64,000 nucleotides of DNA from Jackrogersella multiformis. Lineage: Eukaryota; Ascomycota; Sordariomycetes; Xylariales; Hypoxylaceae. The translations under genes were made by a program, and so were the position numbers. Below, piece after piece: positions 9,929 to 21,880 of this stretch. The stretch lies in contig CADCXD010000001.1 of NCBI GenBank assembly GCA_902806575.1, positions 4,278,001 to 4,342,000 of the forward strand, read 5' to 3'. The notes beneath the pieces were generated by a model. That model did not search any database, was not told the origin of the DNA, and was given only the letters and a program-made list of their open reading frames with translations. Each line of letters begins with the position of its first letter. Positions within the stretch are counted from its first letter, which is position 1.

Positions 9929-12900
9929 GGCAAGAGATGAATCGTGGATCCCCCGTCCTCTGGATCTTTGGATCTAACGATCTCTGTGAAAACCTAGCAA
10001 GCCAGGGTCGCGGAAACCAATGCAAGTCTATCCGTCGATATAGAGCGGTGAAGGTAAATTTCGTAGGGATAAGATCGCGAAAAGATAATTTCGCGGGCAG
10101 AATTTTTTTTTTCTATTCCTTCTTCTGCAGAGCTCCGACGGAGGATATCTCCGAATCGGATACTAAGGCTGGGAAGGAAAATTTTTTACACGGCACACCG
10201 CGTCTTGGATACGTGTTGCGGAGAAGGCGGTCAAGAGATGCGAGTGATCAAAAGTCCGTAAACGGGTCGGTAAACGGGGTAATGTGCGTGCAGCGTACGT
10301 ACCTAGATACCTACTAGGTAGGTAGGTAGTAGAGGGAGAGGAACTCGAACTCCTACGCTTGGGACCAGGAACGCAAATCTCCAAGTCACTACTGCACCAA
10401 CAAGGTTTCGGCAGAACCTGATACGACAGCACTGAGACTTTAGCAGAACCCTAAGACTATACGATCTAGGATATGGTACGTAGTGTCGACGCGAGTCCAG
10501 GATTGGAAAGATGTTTCTATTCAGAACGGGTTAGAATGGGCTGAATGGGCTGAAAAGTAGGTTAAAAGAGAGACTACGGCGGAGAGAGCGACGGAGGATA
10601 ACGATAACAAAATTCAAATATGGAAGGACAAGCGGGTCCCGCAAATCGATAAGGACAAAAAGAGAATAGATCATTCAAGGGAAGCCACTGCGATGCTCAA
10701 GATCGAGAGACGCTACTGCATCTTCTGCATCTTCCGCATAGGCCACCTAGCAGCCTAGGTAGGCTAGGTACCTAGGTATTTTCTGCGCCATACTACATAT
10801 CGGTTATATAGCCGGCTTCAACAACGCATCCATTAACCATACATACATACCTAGTACATGAAGCCGTACATACACGAAGCCATACATTAAACGTCCTAAC
10901 CTCAAAGGTACCTTACTTCTTACTTACATGTAGAAGGGTAACCAAAGTAACCAAAAGTAAATACGCAGGTTACGGTACGTTTAATCTATTGGCATCATGA
11001 GAAGGATGCGCTACAACGTGTGTCTACCCAACTGGACGACTCTGCCATAGGAATAATAAAAAGTCCAAGACAACCAATCAAGTAACCAATCAAGCTTTTC
11101 TTATTATCTTCCTTACCTAGGTAATAATATGACTACATCTATTGCTTTACCTTGCAGCCTTGCTCTACCTAGCTTTACCTAGGTATATCCACCAAGGTTA
11201 ATAATGACTTACTACTAGGTAGCACGGATATCGATACCTTGTATTTGATGCATCGAGATTCATGCATGAAAGACAACTGGAGACGCGTCTAAAAAAAGGC
11301 CACGCTGCAGTTCAGCCATCATCATCAGCCACCACGATGGCGTTTGCACGGCCCACCCGACGACATATCCAAATGTCAACAAAGGCGTTTCTTCCAAGGT
11401 TCGACCTAGGCTCAGTATCTAGTGTAGATGGACAATACACAATATAGAGAAACAATGGCCTCAAGGCAGCTTCTAACGCGCCCAGATTCCGCTTTCGCAG
11501 ACAGCTTTCGCAATACTATCATGCTATCATGCTACCGTCGTCTTCACCGCCGGACTACGTCTATATCTGCTAATATATATGTTATAGCTTTGTAACAGAC
11601 TCGAACGTTTCGGGCAGCGCGTCCGCTAGCATACATATTTATATAATAGTATGCATCTCCAGTACATAGTACCTAGTACCCAGGTAGTGTGTATGCGTAC
11701 TGTATGTATGCGTCCGCGTGGGGTCCGGCAGCATGAATAAGGCATTCGATTCAATCGACCTTAGTCGATCCAGGTGGGCTCATAATCAGTTTACCGTTAA
11801 GCTGTCGATGGCTTTTTTAGCGGGTGGAACGGAGAGAAACTGACTCGCTTCGTCGTTGTTTTGTGTTGCGTGTTGCTCCGGACGAGACCCAAATATTTTT
11901 GGGCTTGAAACCGTTGAACGCGAATCCGCATTATCAGTCATGCGATGACCTAACGACGGGCAAATCGGCCGGGTCGGAAACAGTTGAGACACTACCGTTT
12001 CCGGTCTATTTCGATCATGTAGGTATTTCGACTACCTATTATTATTTCGACTATTATTTCGTATAGTCCCATACTGGAATGCGCTGGACGATACCTACAT
12101 ACTCAAAACACTGCCGTTTTAAGGTCACACGACATGAAATTCCGTCCTAAGTTAGGATCTCAACACAGCTGTCAACATTGAAACATCACCGCACGCCCAC
12201 AGGCACACCCAAGGTACACACGCATACATACACCCGCGGATCAATAATAGTGTATGTACCTAGGTATGTATGTACATAGTGTAGAGTGGAATGTCTTCTT
12301 CCAGGCCTGCCGAAAGGGGCGAGACGATCAGTCATCTTCCCCAAGGTATTGCATCATGCTTCAATTACCTTCCCCATATCTATCGTGAGATCTGCTCGCG
12401 CAGGATCACTTATCGTCGTTAGTGGAAGATGATGCCAACCTGCGTCAAAACGTATCAATCAATCCAAGCTCGCCCAAGGAATTGCCCCAGATTAACTCGG
12501 CAATTACCAATGGGCCCAACAATTCGGGGGCCGCCATACGTTATTGGGTGCCATCCAATGTCCGGTTCTTTCCAATTCGCAATCCCTTCATTTTTATATT
12601 ACCACCCAGTCAGCTACACTAGTCAGCTAGCGAAGCTGCCTAGGTTGTGTACAATTTCCGGCGGGCCCCTTTATTATGTATTATATACCTACCGAGGTAC
12701 ACAAGCGCCCTTTCGAGACGCTCAAGTGGCATAATGCAAATTTAGGAATTGGTCACCCATTTCTACGAAATCTAAGAATTGTTTTCAATTCGTATGGATT
12801 TGTGACACTACAGGCATCGTTTAATTATAGTTGGTTGACTTCCTTGAATCGGGCGGCCACGAAAAATGGTGGCCTGCAGGCCGCAGCAAATTGAAATTAC

Positions 12901-13899
12901 ACAAAGGCGGTCAATGTCGAGCAAAAAACCCAATCGTCCAGGCCAGAGGCGATGATGCTGCAGGCAGAAAGGAGTGCATAACCATTAGCCAATCAGCTAG
13001 CTACCTAGCTCTCAAGTGAAACCGAAGATGCTGGAACAGTCGAGACACAAATCATTGGCTGCCATGAGATACTAGGTACAAAGTACCTATGTAATCCGAG
13101 ATGATGATCGTGGGGTCCGTCGCAACGTGTCCAAATCTCCCTGTTTCTTGAACTTCTCCCTTTGTGCCTGGAAAAGGCCAGCAGGCTTTTCAATGCAGTA
13201 CCTTGTCGAGGATAGAGTGTACATGGCCGATCCCTCCAACTAGGAGCGAGAGCTACTTATGATGCTAGTTCCTTACTCCCATCTTTCCTGCGTGGCTAGC
13301 ACTGGAATCTGTTTATCAGGTACCGTCCGGTCAGGTAGATGGCGGTGTGGCGATCCCGGTCTAGCGTTGCTAATCGCAGCGGGACTATTGTATACGGTGC
13401 GTCTACTAGCGGCATCCCTATTTGGAGTCCGTGCCAGTCCGCGTGGTCTCCTCCATGATTCGACGACCTTCTAGTATACCTACCCAGGTCTTTCGCTATT
13501 ATTACAGAATGCCAGTGTCTGTTGGAAGTAGTTGACACCGTGATATACGTTTACGGCCGAGCTAAATATCGTCATGGTGTCTTACGAAGTAGCTATGGTG
13601 ATACTTCCAAATCTCGAAGCGTTCCACGGAACATGCCCCTCCTTGATGCCTTGATGATAATCTCGCGATGTACTCTTCTATCTGATGGCGTGGCATGGTG
13701 ATGAGATTATCTAGCCCCTTCTATCGTCATTACATTTCGCTGCTTACTCTTCATACTGTATGACTGTCCCTTAAGGCTACCTGGCCTACGAGATACATAC
13801 ACTACCTTAGGTAGGTAAGTAGGTAAGTTATGTAACAGCTCGAAGTACCTGTATTACTTAGACAAAGAGTCTAAGATGCTTCGGATAGTTTCGATAGTT
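9929..13899. other. Long gene-free region
   Basis: I find no protein gene that I can defend over about 4 kb. It contains a tRNA-like sequence (10331-10405), dense CCTAGG palindromes (10303-10331, 10744-10778, 11116, 11163, 12259 and 13811, approximate) and many short low-quality frames on both strands. Confidence 0.45.
10331..10405 (-). tRNA. Degenerate tRNA-like sequence (tRNA pseudogene or SINE head)
   Basis: On the minus strand an A-box-like TTGGTGCAGTAGTGAC (plus about 10385-10400) is followed some 40 bases on by a B-box-like GAGTTCGAGTTCC (plus about 10341-10353). The spacing fits a tRNA. A possible anticodon hairpin GGAG/TTCC with a seven-base loop lies between them. The T-arm pairs poorly and has a short loop, and no 5' acceptor strand matches the 3' side. 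I therefore call it a decayed tRNA or a tRNA-derived element rather than a working tRNA. An exact identity cannot be assigned. Confidence 0.3.
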
Positions 13900-15908
13900 T
13901 CGATGACTTATCAAATCTGGCGCTTGTTGTTATTCGTTCTTGCTGGCTGCTTCCATTTCTGTCCTTGTGTTCCCTTGAACCTTTATTTCTTCCCACCCCT
14001 TCCTTGTCCCTTCCCCCTTCCCCCCAGTCACGAACTACGATTAGTACGTACGAGTATCCACCTAGGCGCAGCAGAGTCCACTTTCGTTATCCATTCGCAT
14101 CCATTCGCACCATCCATTGAGTCCTGACTGCCTGCAATCGCTCCATGGTCGTTCCACACCCAGCCCAGTGAAGGTCGAGCCAGCCCACCTCCACACAACC
14201 AACTTCGTTCACTCATCCTTTCTCACACTACACTACACTCCTACTATCCATCACATCAAATCTCCTTCGTCTATTCTATCTCTCGTTCGCCATCCCATCC
14301 GTCTTATTTCCTACCACTTCCTCCTTACCGATCGCCTTCAACCTTCAAACCTAACCTAACCTACCTATCTTAATCTTCGTCCCGTCGCTCTCTATTCCTT
14401 TCTCTCTGCCAACCACTAAGCTATCCATTCCGTGCTTCGTGTTTCCATTCCCCCAAAAGGTGTCAAACTAGTCAACTACGATCAACGATCAACTACGAGA
14501 GAAAGGGATCTGGATCTTAGCTTCCTATCCCCCACGTTATAGTCAATTAATAGCAAAGCTCATCACTTATCTCTCCTTCCTTTGACTGACCATTGGTCTC
14601 TTTGATCCAACCTGCTTCCTTACAACTCGATCATCAAAATCGGTCACGACCATCAGATCATTCATACCTAATTCCATTCAACCAACTCAGACCAAGCAAT
14701 CAGCCTTTGTCTGTGTTGAGACAGTTCATAACCATCAACAAAAACCCCCGACGACTTAGAAAATAGGCACCACCGCGGCAACTCAACAACAAACCAAAGA
14801 GTCAGGATACTAGACTTGATAAGCGCGTTCACCACGTCACACCCGCCTTGACTCGTAAGAACTGATAGCCTGGATCCGCACTCAGCCAGGACCACCTTGC
14901 AACGACGGCACTATTACCAATCCATACTTGCGTTGAACAAGGTCACGAGGAGTCATAAAGCCCTCGATCCCTAACTAATCGAGCCAAGTTGCCGGAGTCG
15001 ACTTGTGTGAACCCTCCTATTTGACACTCCTGCTCCCTACGAATACAAAACCGCCAACATCCTGCCTGCTAGTTCCGATCAAGTGGCCGACCAGTCATCC
15101 AAAGACTTGGTCATCCAGAGCCACATAATCCATAACCATCCTACCTCGTCCATCGTAAACATCTCTCAAACTCGAATACCATCTCTTACAGATGTTACTT
15201 AGAGATAGGATCTAGTTTCGTGCTGGATATAGCAAGGACCGCGCCGCCTTCGGACACCGTTGCGAATAACCGATTCGTTGACTCACCGCTCCTCTACTAT
15301 AACAACGACAGCAACGCATATACATTCATCAGAGTCTTCAAGCTCCACCGCAACTAAAAGCTTGTGACAAGAAATCCAATTACGGACACTCTTTTCCATA
15401 TTCACTTTATCGTATCCATGTCCTTATAACGAACCCTTTTTTTCTTTCACTCTTTCAGGACCACGCGTCCCATCAACTATTCACGATCTTCGCCGCTTTC
15501 ATTTGTTCAACAAAACCTAACATACCCCCGGATGAGCCTCTGACCTGTTAACGACCTGGAGTTTATTTGCTTTCTTTTTCCCCTCACATCAGCATCCTGT
15601 ATATCGCTTCGTAACCACGCATCGACTCTTCTCTCTTATCTGGGTTGGCACCTTCTTCGCTTTTCAACTCTTCTCTTCCATTACATTGCTCTCGGCAGCC
15701 TTCCAGCTCTAGCTTCTCTCTGTACAAGAACGCAAAAAAAGTTTCCTATCAGTTTTAAGAAGCATTCAGATACCCAAAACACTTTTCCCTTTGCAAATAG
15801 ACTTTAGGCAAGGGGGGAAAAGAATTTCTCGCTCGTACAATCATTCGTGATTGCAACCAGTTTCTTCATTTCTACTAAGTTTTACCTGTCTCACGTCGAG
15901 ACAACGTC
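13900..15908 (+). promoter_or_regulatory. Probable long pyrimidine-rich leader and promoter of the kinase gene, with short uORFs
   Basis: About 2 kb before the kinase ATG is strikingly C/T-rich on the plus strand, as in long 5' leaders of fungal regulatory genes. Short upstream ORFs are present: 14145-14171 (8 codons), 15192-15215 (7 codons) and two separate three-codon ORFs that both read MSL, at 15418-15429 and 15532-15543. A transcription start cannot be fixed, and an intron inside the leader is possible. Translational control by the uORFs is inference. Confidence 0.45.
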
Positions 15909-17867
15909 ATGGAATGCCTGAGAAACAAGTTTCAAGATTGCGTTGTACTCGATGGAAGATTTCAAACCATCGCCCCTCTTAATCATGGATCTTTTGGGAT
16001 GGTCTTTACGGCCAAGGACTTGGAAACCGATGAGCTCGTTGCTATCAAGTGTTTGACGAAGAAGGCAGCTGCCAACGAAGTAGGGATCGAGTTCGCTATC
16101 GACGAGAGATCTGAGGAACTCCTATGCCACCGACGCCTAGGCGCACATGACAATATTGTCAACTTGGTCCACTCGTTCGAGACGGATTCTCATCTCTACC
16201 TGGTACTCGAATTTTGCTCGCGCGGCGACTTATACGAGGCCATTCGCGTCGGATCCGGCCCTCTCGAGACCGAACACGTGCGCCGTTTCATGCTGGAGCT
16301 GGTCGACGCTGTTGCCTACATGCACGGGAAAGGCATCTACCACCGAGACATCAAGCCCGAGAATATCTTCCTGACCGAGTCTGGTTCATTGAAGCTCGGC
16401 GACTTCGGGCTAGCTACTACTGATAGGTGGAGCTACGAGACAACCGTCGGAAGCGACAGGTACATGTCACCTGAGCAGTATGACTCCGCTGGAGCTGGAT
16501 ATTCGCCGGCCGAGGCTGACATTTGGGCAATTGGAATCTGCCTGCTCAACGTTCTCTTCTCACGGAACCCTTTCACCACCCCAACCGAGGCTGACCCATT
16601 GTTCCTGGATTTCTCGCGTGACAAGCAGTCGCTCTTCGACGTCTTCCCTACCTTGTCCCAGGACACTTACGAAGTCATCGTTCAGTGCATGAACCTGGAT
16701 CCTAGAAAGCGATCGCTGGTGGGTGCTAGGAACGCCCTCCGCCGTGTTGTCAGCTTTACTACCCTCGACGAGGCTCTCGACGATTTCTGCTCTGCTGAGC
16801 GTTCAAGCGTTGCTACTGCCCACCGCGAGCCTCTCCGAACTCCTTCGTTCCAGAGTCCTCAGATGGAACAAGGTGCTTTCCCGTGGGCCAAGGCTTTGCA
16901 CGCAAACCCGCCTCATCGTCAGCTGAGTGCCATTCCCGACGATGAGAGCTACACAGAAGATCTCTTCTCTAAGTCTGGTGGAACCACGGATTGGTTCTCG
17001 GATTCTGTTCAGACACCTTCCATTTCATCCGTCATGACCTCCAACCTTGCGGCATCTATGAACGCGCTTAACGCATCGCGGCCCATGAACGTACCTGCCC
17101 GCACCGCAGCTAAAGTGTCTCCGATGGCTGGATCTTTGCCAATTACCATGTCTAGCCGCCGGCCAACTCTGAGCGCCATGTCCATGGTGTTTGGCCGCCA
17201 GAAGGACGCCGTATCCAAGAGCTGGAGTGACATGTGGGATGAGGATGTCGAGGAGGATGAGGAGGAGCGTGCCCGTCAGATACAGGCGCTTAAGGAGCTC
17301 AACTCACGGACCTGGAGTCAGGAGAGCAAGGAGGCTACCCGCACTCCACAGCAGGATCAGGCATCCTTGCACCAGGCGCCAGCGTCTGATAACGAGAAGC
17401 CTGAGGCTTCGCCTCTTAACGACACCATTTCGAACGACATTGACGGGGATTTGATAGCCGATGGATTCTTCTTTCATGAGCCCGGTGCTGTTGAGCAGCT
17501 TCAGGACTTCCCCCCTCGCTACTCACCGCCCTCTAAGCGTAGCTACCTTGACAAGTGGGAAGCCCTCGGGGAGCGCCGCCGAGCTTACACAGGAGCATCG
17601 GAGCCCAAGTCGCCGGACTTTTCAACGAAGTCTCCGCGGCAATTCGGATTCGGTTTAAATAATTTGCAAGGAGTAGGGACAGGACTTTGGGACAACGCCA
17701 TTCAGCATAACACCACTGCTACCGCTATCAACAAGTGGAATCGGGATGCTCGCGCCGCATCACGCGAGTGTCCATGGAACAAGGGCCGAGACTGGAACTG
17801 GCGCAAGGAGAGACGCCATGATTTCGGTGACGTCGAGTGGGTTGGCCACTGGCAGGAAGCTCACTGA
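15909..17867 (+). CDS. KSP1: Serine/threonine protein kinase of the Ksp1/Ran1 type
   Basis: A single uninterrupted frame of 652 residues. The kinase domain is about residues 15-295: a glycine-rich loop HGSFGMV (26-32), VAIK with K47, the catalytic HRDIKPEN (R146, D147), DFG at 165-167 and the SPEQY activation-segment end. The C-terminal half is low-complexity and Ser/Pro-rich, with an acidic stretch (DEDVEEDEEER) and Trp-rich tail segments (KSWSDMWDED, CPWNKGRDWNWRKERR). Ksp1/Ran1 kinases act in nutrient signalling, TORC1/PKA-dependent repression of autophagy, and mating or meiosis control. The ortholog assignment rests on overall architecture; a paralogous Ran1-like kinase is the main alternative. 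Confidence 0.85.
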   Translation: MECLRNKFQDCVVLDGRFQTIAPLNHGSFGMVFTAKDLETDELVAIKCLTKKAAANEVGIEFAIDERSEELLCHRRLGAHDNIVNLVHSFETDSHLYLVLEFCSRGDLYEAIRVGSGPLETEHVRRFMLELVDAVAYMHGKGIYHRDIKPENIFLTESGSLKLGDFGLATTDRWSYETTVGSDRYMSPEQYDSAGAGYSPAEADIWAIGICLLNVLFSRNPFTTPTEADPLFLDFSRDKQSLFDVFPTLSQDTYEVIVQCMNLDPRKRSLVGARNALRRVVSFTTLDEALDDFCSAERSSVATAHREPLRTPSFQSPQMEQGAFPWAKALHANPPHRQLSAIPDDESYTEDLFSKSGGTTDWFSDSVQTPSISSVMTSNLAASMNALNASRPMNVPARTAAKVSPMAGSLPITMSSRRPTLSAMSMVFGRQKDAVSKSWSDMWDEDVEEDEEERARQIQALKELNSRTWSQESKEATRTPQQDQASLHQAPASDNEKPEASPLNDTISNDIDGDLIADGFFFHEPGAVEQLQDFPPRYSPPSKRSYLDKWEALGERRRAYTGASEPKSPDFSTKSPRQFGFGLNNLQGVGTGLWDNAIQHNTTATAINKWNRDARAASRECPWNKGRDWNWRKERRHDFGDVEWVGHWQEAH

Positions 17868-20800
17868 GCTTGGTCCTCGCCTGTGTAGCCACTTGTAGTT
17901 GTGCTCATCTCTCCACAACCGCACGGGTAATGTTAGTATCGAGGTCGCTGCTGCTTTCTTTCGTTGTATTCTGCCATTTCTTGTTCTTAATAATTTGGGA
18001 CTCGTTCGGGGCAAGAAGATGAATCGTTAAGAAGATGGAAATTGAAACAGAGGCCATGATTTATTTTTTGACGGCATGGTTAAAATTGGCTTCGCTCTTG
18101 GATCGGATTGGATCGTAAACACGCAGTTTGGCAAATTCGGCAGCAGCAACACCCCTCTCACAGCATTCCCGGTGGATTGATCTAGCTTCAACTCGCTCTC
18201 TAGGTATTAGATATTCTCCAAATTAGTCGATGAATACCAGAAGTTACCCACTCAAACTCAACGCCTGCTTGCTTAATTCGATGTGATTTGTATCATGAAA
18301 AGCAAATCTCGACTAATAACTTTGACACCCTGTAAGGGTTAAGAGACGTTTCCGCTTGGATAAGTCACTGTGCTTACACGTCTGAGCTACGAGTAGACGA
18401 GCTGAGGTGTGCTTCAATTGCGGACTACGAACTAGTGTATGAGCCATTACTACTCGACAGCGAATATAATAGGGACATGTTTCCAAGGCTCTATCGAACG
18501 AAACTCGGAGGCTTCCAAGGCTATAGATTGATTTACTCTCATCTGGCTACATAACACTACGCACGAAGTTACTCGCCATCGAGAATCGAACTTAATCACC
18601 GCTCACTTGATACCTATCTGACAGTCCATCGACATCTCCTTTTTTAGTACATACTTACATGGTTCTCTGTCTGCTTATACCCATACGGGTTTGTTTCTCT
18701 TCTCACAACTTAGACTGCGTGGGCACTACACTAGCTAGGTACGTGTACTACGTCACGTATTGAATAGCTGTCCCAAACTTGTACCTTGTATGTCTCCCGA
18801 TCCGGAAGCGAAGGGCGAGGGGGCTAAGACGGCAGGTTAAGGCGACGGGAAGTAAGGGGGGGCGTGCTGGGATAATTTAATATTAATGCACACGTGCAAT
18901 ATACGTAATATATAATATTCATCAACCATCCTGCACTGGGAAGGTGTTTGCCACTCGCTGCCGTCATCCAGGAACCGACGGACGCGCAGCGAGATGAAGC
19001 GCGCGCTAAGCTGCTGCGAGCTGAGCGTGTTGTATATGCATGTACGTGTTGTAGCACACGAGGCGGAAGGGCGTTGGTGGAGAACACACCGCTTGCATGA
19101 CATGACACCTGATACACTACATGACGAATATGGGCTAGGAGTTGTCTACCTAATGTATGTACCTCCGAATCCTAAGCTAAGAGCGCGCGAAGAAGCACGG
19201 CGTGTCGCAACAGGAGACGTGCCTAGGGTTGGTCCGTCAGACGCTAGGGCTGTGGAAGGCATCCTGTTTGTAGAGAATCTATTAAGAATTCTCGATGGCT
19301 CGACGTGCGAATAGATGCCGAGAGAGAGCTCGAAGCTATTGATAATGAGAGTATTCGAACTACCATTAGCTAGGCATGGCCTTTTGCATGTCGTTGATTA
19401 CCTACCTACCTAGGTAGGTATCCAACTTAGGCGAAAAGGGGTGGAGCTTCTCGTTGCCCATGCCTACTACTATCGTCCTTTGGTCTATGATATATAAACG
19501 TAGCATCGGCGGAAGTCACCCGTCAAATCTCGGTTACGTTCCAAGTCGAACATGTCCACATCCAATTCGATCACTTTGTGCCTGGAAACTTATCCTTCCC
19601 TAGCACCTGCAAGTTCTCCATAACTGACCTCTGAGATCGCCAGTCCCCGACGTATGTCATGGTAACTTTCCCGATAAGGTTACCCAGTCCTCATGCAGTC
19701 AAAATACTAGGTATGCTTTCTCGATACGGAAGCCGTTATAATAGATCGATGGCAATGCGCAACGCTACTTGCCTCTCCGTGTTGTCATCTATGCTGAAAG
19801 CTAGGTGCGAGACGCACTTGACTATAGGGAGTTGCTGACCACTATGAATCAACTTGACCCGTTCGCAGGTAGACGTGATCAAGCCCATCTCAAGAACCAA
19901 CCCACCACGTCTTTCGTTGTCTACCAGTACCTAGAAAAGCCACTACACGCTACTTGCAAAGGCCTCGATGAAGCAAGCCTGTTGTCTGTCCCGGGGCTTA
20001 ATACTAGCTTCGTTGAACGGCATAACTACTGTGAACTTGAGGCAACGCAGATGAGCAAGGCGTCTAGTAGTCACGATACGAGTGAAGTTCTTCATATCCT
20101 TGTCCCCGCTAGTAGTTCTGAGGTGTGAAAATGTACGCCAGTCAACTGCCTCCTGCCATGCTGGCGATATTGGCAAAAGCGCCCCGAATATGAATGAGAT
20201 GATGATGTTGATGATCACTGCTGGAATATAGACCATTATTTCTCGCCGATGAAGTAGAGTTAGTTGTAAGATGGTAGATTCGAGACAGAGCTGTGAGTTA
20301 TATCATTCAGGGGCCCAGATAACTTTCCACTTATCCACGAATAGTCAGGCCGTTACTCTCTTCCACTCGTAATACTTAAGTAGCTTTTGAGGCTAAATAT
20401 GAGGCGACAGTGGAAACTTACATAGTAAACCCATTAGCTTCGTAGAGAGACACGGTGAGTTTTATACTTGGGAATAGGGGCAAAGGGCATTACCGGAGTC
20501 AAATATGAATTAGATTCATGGCATAGAAAAATATTGTGAATCGGTATCGGTCTACTCAAGGAACAATATGACTAACCGTGTTAGAAGTTAATCATTGAGA
20601 TAGGAAATAGGAAACAGGAAATGATGAAGAAGATATGCGATTGGAAATATCTACCTAGGTAAATTTCGGTGGAAAGGTACCTACCTAGGTAGGTAGAAAG
20701 CCAGGTAGCACTTACTATAACAGACTATCAACTAGGTACCAAGGCAAGTATAACCAGAATGATGGGTAGTCATTGTCTTTACAGATAGATTAGTCTTTGA

Positions 20801-21139
20801 GGTTCCCTCGTAACTTCCATGACACTTAGTCGAGCAACACTCTCGTAAATTCCGAGGACAAGATTTCCAACCTCACATATTGTTTCTCTTCTCCAACCAA
20901 AGTAAACACATCTAGTCTTAAACCCCCTTCAAATCACCCCGTCCCGTACCGCCCGAGTTAACTATATACATTCTCTTACCGGCCGAAGAAAGAAAGAAAG
21001 AAAAAACCGAAACGAAAACTTACTAAGCCTTGAGTATATATCCATCATCCCATCACCATTATTCCATTCCATTTAAGCAGGCAAGGGAAGGAATTATAAG
21101 CAGGATCATTCGGTATCATTCATCGACATAACCATCACT
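17868..21139. other. Intergenic region with an F-box-family-like relic
   Basis: The first part is the kinase 3' region. No intact gene follows. A relic on the minus strand at 19720-20236 is listed separately. Palindromes of the CCTAGG type occur near 19402-19422, 20651 and 20682. A GAAA microsatellite lies at 20990-21003, just before the next gene. Confidence 0.45.
19720..20236 (-). pseudogene. Relic of a fungal F-box-family-like protein gene
   Basis: Reading from 20236 down, the frame contains SPAWQEAVDWRTFSHLR, then NFTRIVTTRRLAHLRCLKFT and VVMP. This matches the order of blocks I know from a large fungal F-box family, in which a WQ-x-AVE-x-RTF block is followed by a rule that a repressed helix RR-x-LR leads to a V-V-L-P strand. 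After a TAG at 19943-19945 the same frame goes on with further TAG/TAA codons but still reads like the family (VKCVSHLAFSIDD, RIAIDLL, RLP). The F-box proper is not recognisable upstream. I read it as a decayed member; function is lost or never testable here. Family assignment is from memory of the pattern. Confidence 0.4.
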
Positions 21140-21880
21140 ATGGATCACGACCACGTGGTTCACATCGACCTCAGCAAGGAGGAGTATAGTCCGAGCTCGT
21201 CATCACCATCGTCCGATGGCGGCAAGACCCACGATCCGGAATCCCAAGCTTTCGATAAGTCCTGCTCCATCTGCCGCAGGACGCTTCTGCTGAGCTACTT
21301 CAACTGCTGCGCCGTGTGCCTCGGCGTCGTCGAGTGCGGGCGGGCACGGAAAGGGGAACGGCCTGCCTTAAGCCAGGGTACCCTGCCCATCGCCGAGCCA
21401 CCGCCTCCGTCGACCTCCTCCTCCTCATCATCAACAATACCAACAAGCTACTCGCGGCACAACCCCCCACCCCCACCGCGGCACTGCAGCAGCCCCTACT
21501 GCCGGTACACGCACGCGCGGCCGCTGATGCTGTTCTTCGTGCTGTGCGAGGCGGTGCCGTGCTTCGGGGGGCTAGCCGTGCTCAACCTGGCGCTGTACCG
21601 GCACGACTTCGCGCTGCTGCGGTTCGCGGGCATGCTGCTGCTGCAGTGGTGGCAGATCTTCGTGCTTCCGCGCCAGTGGGCCTGCGGCCAGTCCATCGTC
21701 GCCGGCCAGCTCGCCGCCTGCGTCTTCATGTACGTATACCCCCGCCTCGGCTAGTTGCCTCCATCCATCCACCTATACATCCGTACATCTGTGCCATTGC
21801 AAATTCTTTTACGCAGATAGTTGACACCAGAATCAAGGGTCTGGTTCTACGTCGACGGCAGCCGCGCCTGGCGGTGGTAG
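21140..21880 (+). CDS. Small Cys-containing membrane protein, function unknown, possibly truncated by TAG
   Basis: Exons 21140-21733 and 21821-21880, with an 87-base intron (GTATAC...GATAG), give 217 residues. The N-terminus is acidic and Ser-rich. A Cys cluster (CSIC at 42-45, CC at 56-57, C60, C66) is followed by a Ser/Pro linker, then two hydrophobic segments at about 128-153 and 158-176 and a third near 185-198. The region is much richer in G+C than its surroundings. After the proposed stop (TGGTAG) the same frame stays protein-like (EPLAISTVLLKIVFPW), meets TGGTAG again, then TQLKP and TAA. So the ancestral protein probably ran to about 21947. I do not recognise the family. The second exon is inferred from reading frame only. 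Confidence 0.5.

Noticed and set aside
18575..18660. B-box-like AGTTCGATTC on the minus strand
   Set aside because: No A-box at the right distance and no stem pairing; chance match.
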